Positions 34,089 to 44,290 of a stretch of DNA of 53,935 nt are shown here, piece by piece (the first letter of the stretch is position 1; every line of letters starts with the position of its first letter). Below the pieces are notes generated by a model. It was not told the DNA's origin. It did no database searches and saw only the letters and a list, made by a program, of their open reading frames with translations. The position numbers and the translations under genes were made by a program. This stretch comes from Porogramme epimiltina. Taxonomy: Eukaryota; Basidiomycota; Agaricomycetes; Polyporales; Polyporaceae. The stretch spans positions 1 through 53,935 of the forward strand of contig FTLJ01001213.1 in assembly GCA_900155495.1 (NCBI GenBank). The letters are read 5' to 3'.

Positions 34089-34601
34089 ATGCGCTTCTCC
34101 GTCGTCCTTGCTGCCCTCTCCGCCGTCACCTTCGGCTACGCCCAGTCCCTGAGCAAGTCTGGTGGTGATGGTGCGTTCGGCGGGCCGGCGCTGTTGACTT
34201 TCACTGCCCTCCAGACTGACCGTCTCCCGGACAGCTACCTTCTACACCCCTGGCCTCGGTTCTTGCGGGCTGCAAAACTCTGCCAGCGACTTCATCGTCG
34301 CTGTGGATGTCGCTACCATCACCTCCTTCCCAGGTGCTGGCGCTAACCCGAACGCGTGAGTAGTCCTTCCGCGCTTCCCATCTTCGTTTGTGCTCATTCT
34401 GCACGCATCTATCACAGGAACCCGATGTGCGGCCGCCAGATGGTCGTCACCGGCCCCGACGGCAAGACCGTGAACGTCCAGGTCGTCGACACCTGCCCTG
34501 GCTGCGCGCCGGGCAGCGTCGACCTCTCGCCTGCGGCGTTCCAGCAGCTCGCGTCGCTCGACGTGGGTCGCCTCCACGGCATCAGCTGGACCCTCGTTTG
34601 A
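34089..34601 (+). CDS. Secreted RlpA-like double-psi beta-barrel protein, 3 exons
   Basis: Exons are 34089-34170, 34235-34355 and 34418-34601. They match the copy at 29205 in exon lengths (82, 121, 184) and phases, and give 128 residues. A signal peptide (RFSVVLAALSAVTFGYAQS) is followed by FYTPGLGSCGLQNSASDF, MCGRQMVVTGPDGKTV, VDTCPGCAPGSVDLSP and LASLDVGRLHGISW. The proteins differ from the 29205 product at scattered positions only, so this is the closest pair in the cluster. Role as for that gene: extracellular DPBB protein of unknown ligand. It is convergent with the third copy, their stops being about 840 bp apart. Confidence 0.93.
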
Positions 34602-35445
34602 GAGGACAAGCCATGATGATTATGACTGCTCATGATGATGTACGACTTACGCACTGTTATGAATTGGATTTGGAAGTGAAACAAACTTCTTGCGGTGTGC
34701 GGTGTGCAAAAAGCGCGCGAAATTCCTTCGGAAGAGTTGGAGGAGGGAGTTTCCTGTTGGTAATTTAGAAGCACACAAACGGTGCATCCATTCGGAGTTT
34801 GAGAGTTGAGAGCTTGCGGTCTGGACGTATCACGTCGATAGACTAGTGTCGTCGCGGACTTATGTACTCGCGCGCAATTTGGGCTCAGCCATTATTGTCG
34901 TATACTTATCCTTGGTAGGTGATATAGGCGGCGTGGGTGGCAAATCGCCGTGAACTTCCGGCGATTATCATAAGGTGATATGGTTTGATATGGTTAGATA
35001 GAATAGATGGCGAGCGCATATAGCCTGACAATGTTAAGGGCAGACAGGCGATATAAATGCATACAAGCTGAGTGCATATAGTCAACGCCAGGTAAGTATA
35101 ACGATACAAATTCGGTCTGTCCTCGGGGGACTTGAGCCAAATACAAGGACTATGCTGGGATGCAAGGGACGTTGACAAAGATACACATCTATTAGATGCC
35201 GGTGAGAACCATAAGGCCGACACTCGGTGATAAACTTAGCGATGCATGGCGCTACATGATCACCTTTTGTTGGCTACTAAAGGACAGTAGGACCAATGAC
35301 ATCCGATTGGTCTTTCACGCAAAGGCGAGGTCAGGACGGCCGACGGCACACACTTCACAACGTCTTTTTCACCTCCATCATAATTCGTCACAGTGCATAC
35401 AAGCGTACATGGTCATGAACAGTCATAGTCATCATGGCTCCCCGT
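34602..35445. other. Intergenic between convergent RlpA-like genes
   Basis: Both ends carry the conserved 3' UTR block in opposite orientation (about 34612-34680 and 35370-35436). The A/T-rich middle shows short GATATGG-type repeats near 34975-34995 and no gene. Confidence 0.5.
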
Positions 35446-35994
35446 CTAGTTGAGAACCCAGGTGACGCCGTGGAGGCGGCCCACGTCAAGGGACGCGAGC
35501 TGCTGGAACGCCACGGGCGTCAGGTCGACGTCGCCCGGCGCGCAGCCCTCGCAGGTGTCTGCGACAGTGACGGTGACGCTCTTGCCGTCGGGGCCCGTGA
35601 CCGTCATCGAGCGGCCGCACATCGGGTTTCTGCAGGAGGTGGCGTGTCAGCAAGTTCGAGAGCGCGATATGAAACGTGGGCGGGGCGCCGTGCCACTCAC
35701 GCGTTGGGGTTCGCGGTCGCGCCGGGGAAGGAGGTGATCGTGGCGTGGTCGACGGCGACAATCATATCCGTGTCCTGGTGGGTCTGTCCACAGGAGGTGA
35801 AGCCACCTGCCGGGTTGTAGAAGGTAGCTAGAAGAAGAGCGTTGGTATCAGTGAAAGGTATAACGCACAAATTTAGTGGCAGACGTACCGTCACCACTGC
35901 CAGAGGTACCACCGGCAGCGGCCGAGCGACGGGCAGGGGCGGCGAAGCCAACAGCGACGGCGGAGAGGGCAAGGAGGACGGTGGAGAAGTGCAT
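35446..35994 (-). CDS. Secreted RlpA-like double-psi beta-barrel protein, divergent paralog, 3 exons
   Basis: Exons are 35994-35889, 35827-35701 and 35629-35446 (phases 1 and 2 as in the paralogs), giving 138 residues. The signal peptide HFSTVLLALSAVAVGFAAP is followed by PARRSAAAGGTSGSG, a Gly/Ala spacer with a possible Kex2-type RR site missing from the other two copies. The barrel shows FYNPAGGFTSCG, DTDMIVAVDHATITSFPGA, NPMCGRSMTVTGPDGKSV, ADTCEGCAPGDVDLTP and LASLDVGRLHGVTW. The last exon has the same length (184 nt) in all three genes. More diverged than the other two, yet its TATA spacing and 3' UTR are kept. Confidence 0.93.
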
Positions 35995-36107
35995 GATGAG
36001 AATGAGAAGAGTGTACGAGGGATGAGAAGGCACCGGGCCGTAAAAGAACTGCGATGGAAGTGAATGTGAGTATCGAACTGGGGAATCAGCGGTTCAAGAG
36101 CACTTTC

Positions 36108-36114
36108 TTTTATA
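36108..36114 (-). promoter_or_regulatory. TATA box of the third RlpA-like gene
   Basis: TATAAAA on the minus strand starts at 36114, exactly 120 nt before the A of ATG 35994. Confidence 0.75.
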
Positions 36115-36238
36115 GACCTTGCCTGACTGTGAAGCGCACATAACAGATCAGCATCTGTGTAAACCGCCATACCGAGATGTCGCGTTTGGGTTGTCCAGGT
36201 GCCTAGGCCTGTCCCTTGAGCGCTGCAACTACTAAGAC

Positions 36239-36632
36239 CTAAGAATAGGATGTTCGATGACGTGGCGTTCGCAGTTTCCGGACGAGCGTGCGGACATCCT
36301 GATGAACAATTAGGCCTGTTTCAAGGAAACAGCAATGGTCAGGACTGGACTGGACGAGAGAGAAGGGTTTCTTACTAATGGTTGTGAATGGGATCCACGA
36401 GCGAAATGCTTCGCAGCCTTCCAAGACTTTGACCTGGCCTTCGCGTGGTGGAAGGTATTTCGGCTCCAATGTCCAGCCAAGTCGCACGTGGCGTGTGCAC
36501 GCTGCAAGCACGGCCAACAGCACGGCTATAGCAGCGGTAAGTAAACGAACCATGAAACTCTCCAAAATCGATGCACTCACCATCAAGATGGGTGCCGTCA
36601 ACGGAGAGGTCGGAGAGGGTCCGCACATTCAT
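36239..36632 (-). CDS. Small hypothetical protein, 3 exons
   Basis: Exons are 36632-36581, 36525-36376 and 36315-36239, with canonical introns of 55 and 60 bp, giving 92 residues. Content includes VRTLSDLSVDGTHLD, a hydrophobic AVLLAVLAAC stretch and TLEPKYLPPREGQVKVLEG. It ends LRTPRHRTSYS. I do not recognise it. The start is uncertain: an open frame continues upstream without an ATG, so a further 5' exon is possible. It may be the tail of a longer or decayed gene. Confidence 0.4.
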
Positions 36633-37311
36633 CGCCTCCCGCTCCCTGTGGTCACCAGGCACAGCGCAAGCCACATGAGTTGTATGAGGGCGAGAGCAGT
36701 TGATTCGGAAGTCCTTTGGTCTGGCCGCTGACCGAGGTTTGAAAGGGGAGTCCAGGTTCTTGATCAGAGGGCTGGAGAGCTGGAATCGCTACGCGCATCT
36801 CGGAGATGTGATGCGGCGCCGCAAATAGCAAGCCCCCCAGATGTCAATACTTCAATCATCGGATGCCGAGTCAGAGCCACGAGATCCCGGGGCGCGCTCA
36901 CGCGTTTCTTCCGAACGTTGTACAAGTAGTCAACAATGAGTATGATGCGGTGTTCCCCAGCGCACCCATTTCATACACATGATTCCGCGGGTGGCGGGAA
37001 TATCGATCTGTGATGAGAAAAATCAACGGTTAGATACAGTGTGCGGCCCATCGTTGAGGCGATGGGTAGCCACTCACAAGAAAGACCGCACGTTCTAATA
37101 GGTATATCGTAGCCTCAGGCTTGAAGCGGTCTCGTTGAAGTTGTTGAATGGGCCTGGGTTGCAGGCCGGCTCTACGGCCGGGAAAAGCCGGTCCCAAATA
37201 GTCGCGTCACGTGATATCGTCCAGAGACGCGATCCTCGGGTGCGTCGCGTTTGCGTTTTGCAACGCTGTTTGTTGCCTCAGCCCTACCCTCTCAGGGGCC
37301 CTTTGACGACT
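36633..37311. other. Divergent intergenic region
   Basis: No supported gene. It holds the promoter of the HNH gene on the right. A purine/pyrimidine-balanced sequence with no clear TATA box. Confidence 0.4.
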
Positions 37312-38755
37312 ATGTCTACTTCTTCCCCTACCTTCGGTTATCCTCTTCCGCAGGACGTTTTCCACGAACAGGACCAAGGAAACTGCAGGAGCCTTTTCGA
37401 GACTTTAATTCTCCCAGCTGAAGTCGTCGCGGTTGAGAAACTGGCAAGCTCGCGGACCGAAGCAGATAGAAAAGAGAGAAGACTCAATGTCATCGCCCTG
37501 CGCATCGTTGGGTATTTGCTCATTCACTCAGACCTCTTTTCTCATGAAGCACGCGGCGCCATGGAGAGGGCTATTGCGAGTTGCAACGTGGAGTCCAATG
37601 AAGCGTCGAGCCACATAAAATTAAGCGAGCTGGGCAAGTTTTATCTCAATCACCTCATCCGACCAAGTGAGTTCCGTGTCTCTATTGCCTGCTTTCATAT
37701 TGACAGCGTGAATGCGTCTAGTGAGAGGGGTACAAGGCGGCACTCCGGTCTCGAGTGACCCTCCATCGCGATCCTCCTTTGACACCGTGATCAATCGCAT
37801 CCGACGAGATATCGAACCTGCATTGACTCCCGAAGACACCAAGGCGTATGTAAGCAGTTTGTTGAGGTTTCGGTCTTTCACAACTGTCAGTATTCGGATT
37901 TCATGATGATGACCAGAAGTTATCGTCTCTGCAGGCGCTAGTCAGAGATGGCCATTGTTGTATGGTCACTGGCTGCATAGACGTGGTTTCCTGGGGGATG
38001 TATCGAGACGCGCTCGACGGGCTGGGCGATCTGCCCATACTTGCCACGCAGTGCTGCCACATCATCCCGTTTTCGATAAACAACATCAAAGAAGACAGCG
38101 ATGCGGAGACTTTTGGTTTCAAGGTCCGTTAGAATTCATGAAGTTTTATGGCGCGGCTTTGGTATCTGCGTACGAGCTGACATCATGAGAATAGTTGGAG
38201 GGAACAACATTCTTCTGGGGCATTCTGAAGTTATTCCGCTATGATATCCAGTTAGACCTCAAGGACGAGAAGATAAACAGGCTCGAGAACCTGATGACCC
38301 TCTCCTTCACCATCCATAAGTTATTCGGCGAGCTGAACTTCTGGCTAGAAGAAGTAGAGGGAAAGGTGGGTTAGGTTTCCTCGACACAAGCTCTTACGCG
38401 TTTGACATCGCCTCCGCAGGAGAATACGTACCGTACGTGCCTTACCAAGAAGTTCGAGGACGCGAGGACGCGAAAGGGGCTATCCATTCCGCCCGAGGTT
38501 CACTTCAAAGTCCATGACGTTGACCTCGCCCATCGCGGCGCGCAAGATCCCGCCCCTCCTGGGTGCCAGTCTCGACATTTGGCTCTACCCAACCGGAAGT
38601 ATCTCCGACTCCATGCAGCTTGCTGTAGGGTCGCCGACCTTTCAGGTGCCGCAGAGTACTTGGCGGAGACATATCGTGACATGGAGATGCTCGCAGTCCT
38701 CGAGACCGACGGGTCATCTGCTGACATCCTAGACGCGGCACTGTGGAATATCTGA
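37312..38755 (+). CDS. HNH nuclease-domain protein (HNH_2 type), 5 exons
   Basis: Exons are 37312-37666, 37722-37849, 37935-38123, 38195-38365 and 38420-38755, giving 392 residues. The core is LVRDGHCCMVTGCID (the RD-x-x-C-x-x-TG start of fungal HNH_2 domains), CCHIIPFSINN (first conserved His) and INRLENLMTLSFTIHKLFGE (the N and second H). These elements form the beta-beta-alpha metal site of HNH endonucleases. Fungal genomes carry many such single-domain proteins of unknown role. The N-terminal 130 residues are helical and unrecognised. The C-terminal part (KVHDVDLAHRGAQDP) is variable. It lies away from any transposon-like gene. Confidence 0.85.
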
Positions 38756-39223
38756 GAGCTTTTACCTCCCTCGTAACAATCCCACCCGGGGCGGTTGACG
38801 GCAACACGGGAGCAAAGCGCGCCTCGGCGGATTGTCCTGGCTCGTGGAGGGGGCGGATGTGCTCTGACGCTCAAGGCGGGGAGTGAGCCCAGTCACTGCT
38901 CAACGGGGACGAGTGTAGGCTTTGAAGTGTGAAATTAGCGCATACGTTTATAATCTGTAACCACATGTAGTATAAGCATTAGAATTTTCTCAGAATCTTG
39001 AGACGGGGATGCTAGTAGTTGGACTTGGGTTGAAGAGGGCTTATATTACGTCATCGCACTTACAACCCATTGGATTGAATCACCGGGCGGCATGCGGCAC
39101 TTGTGTTTTGTGATCACATACGTTCACCGCCCACGCTCCATCCATGCGACGATCTAAGCTGTTCATGACCTTGACGACTTGCAGCCGTTAACCCTCTTCA
39201 CGGTTCTGAGCCATTTTTGCGAG
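38756..39223. other. Intergenic
   Basis: No gene is seen between the HNH gene and OXR1. The part near 38930-39060 is A/T-rich. Confidence 0.5.
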
Positions 39224-41153
39224 ATGGACGGGCCGACCGCTCGCTCTCCGATGCCCATCGCCCCGCTTATTCCCTTGCCCGCGCAGCAGCGGCATACGGA
39301 CGACAAGGAGGACATCTTCGCCTCGCTCTTCTCTCCCCCAACGCCCCGCGCATCGCCTACACAGACACCAGACCCAGCAGCAAGCTACCAGGACCGAGCT
39401 GCCCATGTCCGCAATCAGTCCTCGGATTCGGACTTTGGGGCATTCGTCTCCGTTTCGGCCTCGGAGGATCCCCTGGGATTAGGCAACGAGCCGGACCCTT
39501 TCGCCTCTGCACACCCCGATTTCTTTGGCAAGTTTACGGAGGATGCGAAGGCTGCGTCGGAGAAGAAGAGGCGCGAGGTCTTGGACGAGCTCCTCCAGCA
39601 CGAGGACGACCCCCTCTACTGGCTAGGTGCGAGCAGCAATCATCTTCCCGCATCCACCTCCTCTCGAAGTTCGTCCGGAACCCCGCTTGGGGATGATCTC
39701 GCCGACTTCGATCCCCTGTCTGCGCCCCAGCCCTCCCAGGTCCCCGTTTCTCCCGCCTCCCACGCGACCAGCCTTGCTGAGGAGCATGCACCACCCCCCG
39801 CACCCGGATCGGGCTCTCAAGACCTCCTCGTCGACTTTGACCCTCTGCAAGACGATTCGGACAGCGCAGAGAGGCCCGCTAGACAACGCGCGCATACGAA
39901 CCCCCGCCGCCCGTCCACCTCCCCGGTCGTGCGCTCCCCATCTCTCCCGCCTTCCTCTCCAACCCGCCTCTCCACCCCCGAGATCCAGCGGACGCAATCT
40001 TCCTACTTCACACCTTCCAACCTCTCCTCCCGATGGGTCTCCTCCCTCCTCTCCTCCACCATCCGCGCACCCCGCACAGGTCCCTCCACGCCGCCCGCCT
40101 CGTCCCTCTTCTCCGTCCCCGGCGACGACTTCGACGCCCCCGGGCCGTCCGCCTCGGCGTTCTCCTCGGCGGCCTCCTCGCGCTTCGCGACGTTCTCGCG
40201 GTCCGCCCCGCACTCGCGCGCGCCCACCGTCTTCGAGAGCGCGCCCGCGCCCGCGCCGCAGCTCGACGCTGCGATCACGCACGGGACGCCGTTCGCGTCG
40301 CACGCGTTCGTGCCGCCCTCGGGCGCGCCTGGCTTCACCGGCGACCGGCAGTGGGACAAGGGCTTCGAGTTCGACAAGGCGCAGGTCGAGCGGCGGAGCG
40401 TGCGGCTGACGGGGCGCAAGGAGGTCACTGCGGGCGTGCTCACCGTCGAGCTCGCGGATAAGGTGCGTGTTTGTCTCCTTCCTCTGCGCGTGCGGGGGGC
40501 TGAGCTGGGTGTGTGGTGGGCGTAGATCCGACCGTTCTTCCCGGCGCTCGCTCGTCTGCCCAAGGCGTGGTCGCTCCTGTATAGCCTGGACCAACACGGG
40601 ATCTCGCTCAACACGCTGTATGCGCGCTGCCAGGACTTCAAAGGCGGCGTGCTCCTTGTCGTGCGCGATGCGGGCGACGCGGTGTTCGGCGCGTGGATGG
40701 GCGAGGGTATCCGTCCGTCCAAGGGTGCATACTATGGTAGCGGCGAGTCGTGAGTGTTGTCGTCCTTCTGCTTGTTATAAGCCTGACGGGGAAAACGCGT
40801 CTTCCCTAGATTCTTGTGGCAGAAGTCCGGACCTGATGCGGTGAAGGTGTACAAGTGGACGGGGAAGAACGACTACGTCGCGCTCTGCGAGTCCGACTAC
40901 ATCTCCTTCGGTGGCGGGTGAGTGCAGGAAATGCGCTGTCTCTGATTCGCTGGGCGCACCTGCTCACGTGCGCGCGGTCTTCGATTCATGTAGCGACGGA
41001 CATTACGGACTTTGGCTCGATGACACGCTCATGGATGGGTCCTCCGCGCGTTGTCCGACGTTTGAGAACGAGCCGCTGTGCTCTTCGGGCACGCGCCAGG
41101 GGCAGACCATCAAGTTCGAGTGTGTGGGGTTGGAGGTATGGGGTGTTGGGTGA
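39224..41153 (+). CDS. OXR1: Oxidation-resistance protein OXR1 (TLDc domain), 4 exons
   Basis: OXR1/TLDc proteins protect against oxidative stress and regulate V-ATPase assembly. Exons are 39224-40462, 40526-40749, 40810-40917 and 40994-41153, giving 576 residues. The first 380 residues are low in complexity (Ser/Pro/Asp) with acidic DLLVDFDPL and DLADFDPLS motifs and SSRWVSSLLSSTI. The TLDc domain follows: RPFFPALARLPKAWSLLYSL, GISLNTLYARC, GVLLVVRDAGDAVFGAWM, GTGES-type GSGES, FLWQ, GGGDGHYGLWLDDTL and the terminal FECVGLEVWGVG. The ending VWGVG and stop are typical of the family. ATG 39224 gives MDGPTARSP; an in-frame non-ATG extension upstream is ignored. Confidence 0.93.
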
Positions 41154-42585
41154 GAGCGGGTCTAGAATGAAGTAGATGGTCAGAAAACGGAAGCCGGACG
41201 GGTGAGTATCATGCACCTGGTTACCACGCTGCCCTAACACCTATTTTATAGACTGTTGGAGTAGGATTTGTGCATCGCTGCCCCCCCTCGATTGAATGTG
41301 TTGTACCCCCACATACCTATATCCATACCTCACATCGCTGCATATTTATTATCATCTTTCTTCTCGTAACGTGTCCAGGCCTCTATCGCAACGCCCAACT
41401 ACCCGTCCGCGTGGCGGCACGGCTTGTGGCGTGCTCAGGTGCCCCAGTCTCCACACGCGCAAGTATCTCCGCGGCTGCGGCTGCCACAACTTCTCCGGTC
41501 CGACGTCGCTAGTGGAGCGTATGGGCGGCGTAGCACCATATGAACGGGATCGGTAGGCCCCACGTCTGTTAGATGCGCGGCGGCGGGACGGCCCTGATAC
41601 CGGCTTTTGCTGACAGTGTTTCATCTTGTAGGTATTGGTCTTCCGCGGCGCTGCTCTCAAAGAGGAGAACGCTCTGTACGTGCAGTCTCGCTCGACTTGC
41701 TTGGGGTGGAGAGACCTCTCCGACGAAAATCGACTGACTCTACTCGTTCGCCTCTCGTATTTCCAGGACGACGCGGTGCACGACGCACGTTTCGAACTTG
41801 ACGAGTCCGGCGCTGCAGCCACATTTCCGTGGGAGCGCATCGATGGCCCTGGGAGCGAGCGGGCTCATAGAGGCCTTGCGCAGCCAAAAGTACGTCCCGT
41901 TCCGGGGACGCCTGTCAGGGTCCTTTCGTAAAGACAACGTTTTCTGATCCCGAGGAAGAGCTTCGACGGTTAGCACGCGTTGTGGCTCCCGCGCGGTGTT
42001 CATAGATCTGCGCCTTCGGTGGTCTCGGGGCGTTTGTGGATAGAGCCGCATGGTATGAGGCAGGTCGGTTTGTGAGGCGAGACGCATGGTGAGTGGCAAG
42101 TGAGGCGAGTTCGTACAAGTACAATGTGGACTGACCACCTTGAAGTGTTGTAGATGATCTCGACAAACGAACATGTCATAAGCGCGGACTTACTCGTCCG
42201 TCATCATTGTCCCGCTGCGACTGTCAAAGTATTTTCGCGTGACGACAACAGTGAGGCTCTTCTCCCGTTCCAATCTTCCCTAGTATTCATCAGATTCATG
42301 CGCGAACAGGTGCTACAATTCGCCACCGTGGCGGGCGCTCCGCCGCCCTCCAATGACAAGCCTTATCTACACCGCCATGGCGGGCGGGACGCCCCTGTGA
42401 GACGGGATCACCGCGCAGTTAGTCCCCACATCGGGCATGAAGGGTGGTGGTGTCACCCCGCTGTAGCCGGCGAGCTCGCTTCCTCCCGAGATGGATAGAC
42501 CGGGGGTGCACAGTGAACTCGGATTGGGCGAGCGGTGGCGGGCGGGGCGCCCGGCGGGGCCCGAACAGCGTCGAGTAGACGTCGG
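41154..42585. other. Intergenic with a possible coding fragment
   Basis: An open frame at 41635-41931 (+) has protein-like pieces (LSDENRLTLLVRLSYFQDD, ARFELDESGAAATFPW) and an acceptor-like TTGTAG before it. I could not build a gene or name a family. The remainder shows nothing beyond the promoter of the next gene. Confidence 0.35.
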
Positions 42586-42592
42586 TATATAA
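42586..42592 (+). promoter_or_regulatory. TATA box of the AA8/DOMON-like gene
   Basis: TATATAA lies 101 nt before ATG 42687, followed by a CT-rich leader. Confidence 0.7.
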
Positions 42593-42686
42593 TCTGTCCT
42601 GGAGGGTCGTGGTGGGAGTCGACCCACCTCCTAGCCAACCCGCTACCCCCTGTTTCTCCTCTAGACCTCCTCTCCCGCCGTTTGCT

Positions 42687-43687
42687 ATGCGCTCCGTGTT
42701 AGGACTCGCTGTTCTGGGCTTCGCGGCTGCTGCGGCCGCCCTCGACGCTCGCGTAAGTCCTATGATCTGCATCTATTGACTGTCTAGACTGACCGCTCTG
42801 CGTGTGTAACAGCAATACAACTATCCGCCGCCAGACTCTAGCTCGTCATCGTCGACTTCAGCAACCGCGAGCGCGAGCGCAACCGCGGCGGCGGCAGCTG
42901 CCGCTATGCCTAGCGGCCAGGTGTGCACGCCGTACTTGTGCATCAACGGAGTTGTGAACGGATCGAATGTGCACTGTACGTCGGTGCCTGTCTCGCCTAG
43001 TCGGCTGCTGTTGCTTATACCTTCGCCAACAGACACTCTCCAGAGCCAGGGTAAGGCTCCGCTTGGCTGGATGGCAATGTCGGTGCTTCATACTTGAGCA
43101 TCGTATGCGGTGGCGCTGACGACGTATTTCTACAGGGGCTTCGGAACGCAGATGGCGAACACCCCGATGGTCATCATGTGGAACAACTCAGACGGCTCCA
43201 TCACGCTCTCGCAGCGCATGGCCTCTGCGGAGGTCATGCCCACCGTGGTCAGCAACCCGCCGCGCAATGCCACCACCGACATGTCCGCTGTCTCCCTGAC
43301 TGGCTCCAAGCCTCAGTTCGCGTTCACGATCCCGGTGAGAATCCTACCTCACTTATCATGCCCCAGGGGCGGAACGGGATGACGTACTGATGCGCTCTTC
43401 ATCCAATGCAGAAGGACAGCAGCAGCCTCACTCCAGAGAACATCATCTGGGCGTTTGGTACGACGAACCCGGGGAGCAATGCCATCGACGCAACGCTAGT
43501 GCAGCACATCGATTCGGCCGCGACGCAACTCAGCTTCTCCTCGAGCTCGTCCGGCTCGTCCGGCTCGAGCTCATCCAGTGGAGCAACGACGTCGCCGACG
43601 TCCCCCAGTGGTGCGGCGACGCTTGGTGCCAGCGCTGCGCTCGGCCTGTCTGTTATCGCGGCAGCTTCCTTGCTTATGTCTCTATGA
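42687..43687 (+). CDS. GPI-type secreted AA8/DOMON cytochrome-domain protein, 5 exons
   Basis: Exons are 42687-42752, 42813-42975, 43033-43078, 43136-43334 and 43412-43687, giving 249 residues. A signal peptide (MRSVLGLAVLGFAAAAAALD) and a Ser/Ala linker lead into the domain: CTPYLCINGVVNGSNVHY, GWMAMGFGTQMANTPMVIMW, GSITLSQRMAS, PQFAFTIP, ENIIWAFGTTNPGS and ATLVQHID. This resembles the cytochrome domain of cellobiose dehydrogenase (CBD9-like, AA8), whose b-type heme is held by a Met and a His. The Met after GFGTQ and the His of LVQH are candidates. The C-terminus is a Ser/Gly/Thr tract and a hydrophobic tail (LGLSVIAAASLLMSL), as for GPI anchoring. There is no flavin domain, so this would be a stand-alone wall or surface electron carrier. 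Confidence 0.85.
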
Positions 43688-44290
43688 CCCAACGCTAGAT
43701 AGAGTAGACAATACACTCGACAACAGGACTCCCTGCGACGTAGTAGAGTGATGACTGATTTTGCTTCACTGGATCGACGATGTATACCCAGATTGTAATC
43801 ATTATGCAAGCGCATGCATATATCGACTCTTCACCAAGACATCATCAGTTTTAAAAGGCTGAATGAGCTGCGGCACTGGCCGACCGATCTCTGGCCGCCC
43901 GAGATCGGATGGACAGTCCGAACTCACGAGTCCTCTCAGGAACTATGGGCAAGCCGCCCACATGGAATTGGGGGTGAGGCAGTCGAACAAAGACCTGCAC
44001 AGCTGCGCATGCAGCGGTCCGTCTTAGAGTGTTCCGTCAAACATGCCCATCAGATACACTCCTTACTAGTGATCATCTTGGCTGCAGTGACCTCTACCTC
44101 GTGCCGCTGGTGTATTATAAAATAACCACGCCGAACGTCACTGAGTGAGGCCGCTGTAGTTAACAAGGCTCCTTTCATGTTCCTTCTTATACTTCGATTC
44201 GCATATAGTCGCAGAAGCTAGCACTACGGTACCAAACACGTGCGTCCTTATCGGCCGTCACGTCTATTACTACTCCGTAGCTCAGTCTCA
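43688..44290. other. Intergenic between convergent genes
   Basis: Nothing recognised. It must hold two 3' UTRs. Confidence 0.5.

Noticed and set aside
37312..38755. HNH gene as part of a mobile intron or homing element
   Set aside because: It has ordinary nuclear exon structure with five exons, and no flanking intron or element features were found.
38505..40722. Long antisense frames opposite the HNH gene and OXR1
   Set aside because: They mirror strongly supported genes on the plus strand and have no domain signals of their own.
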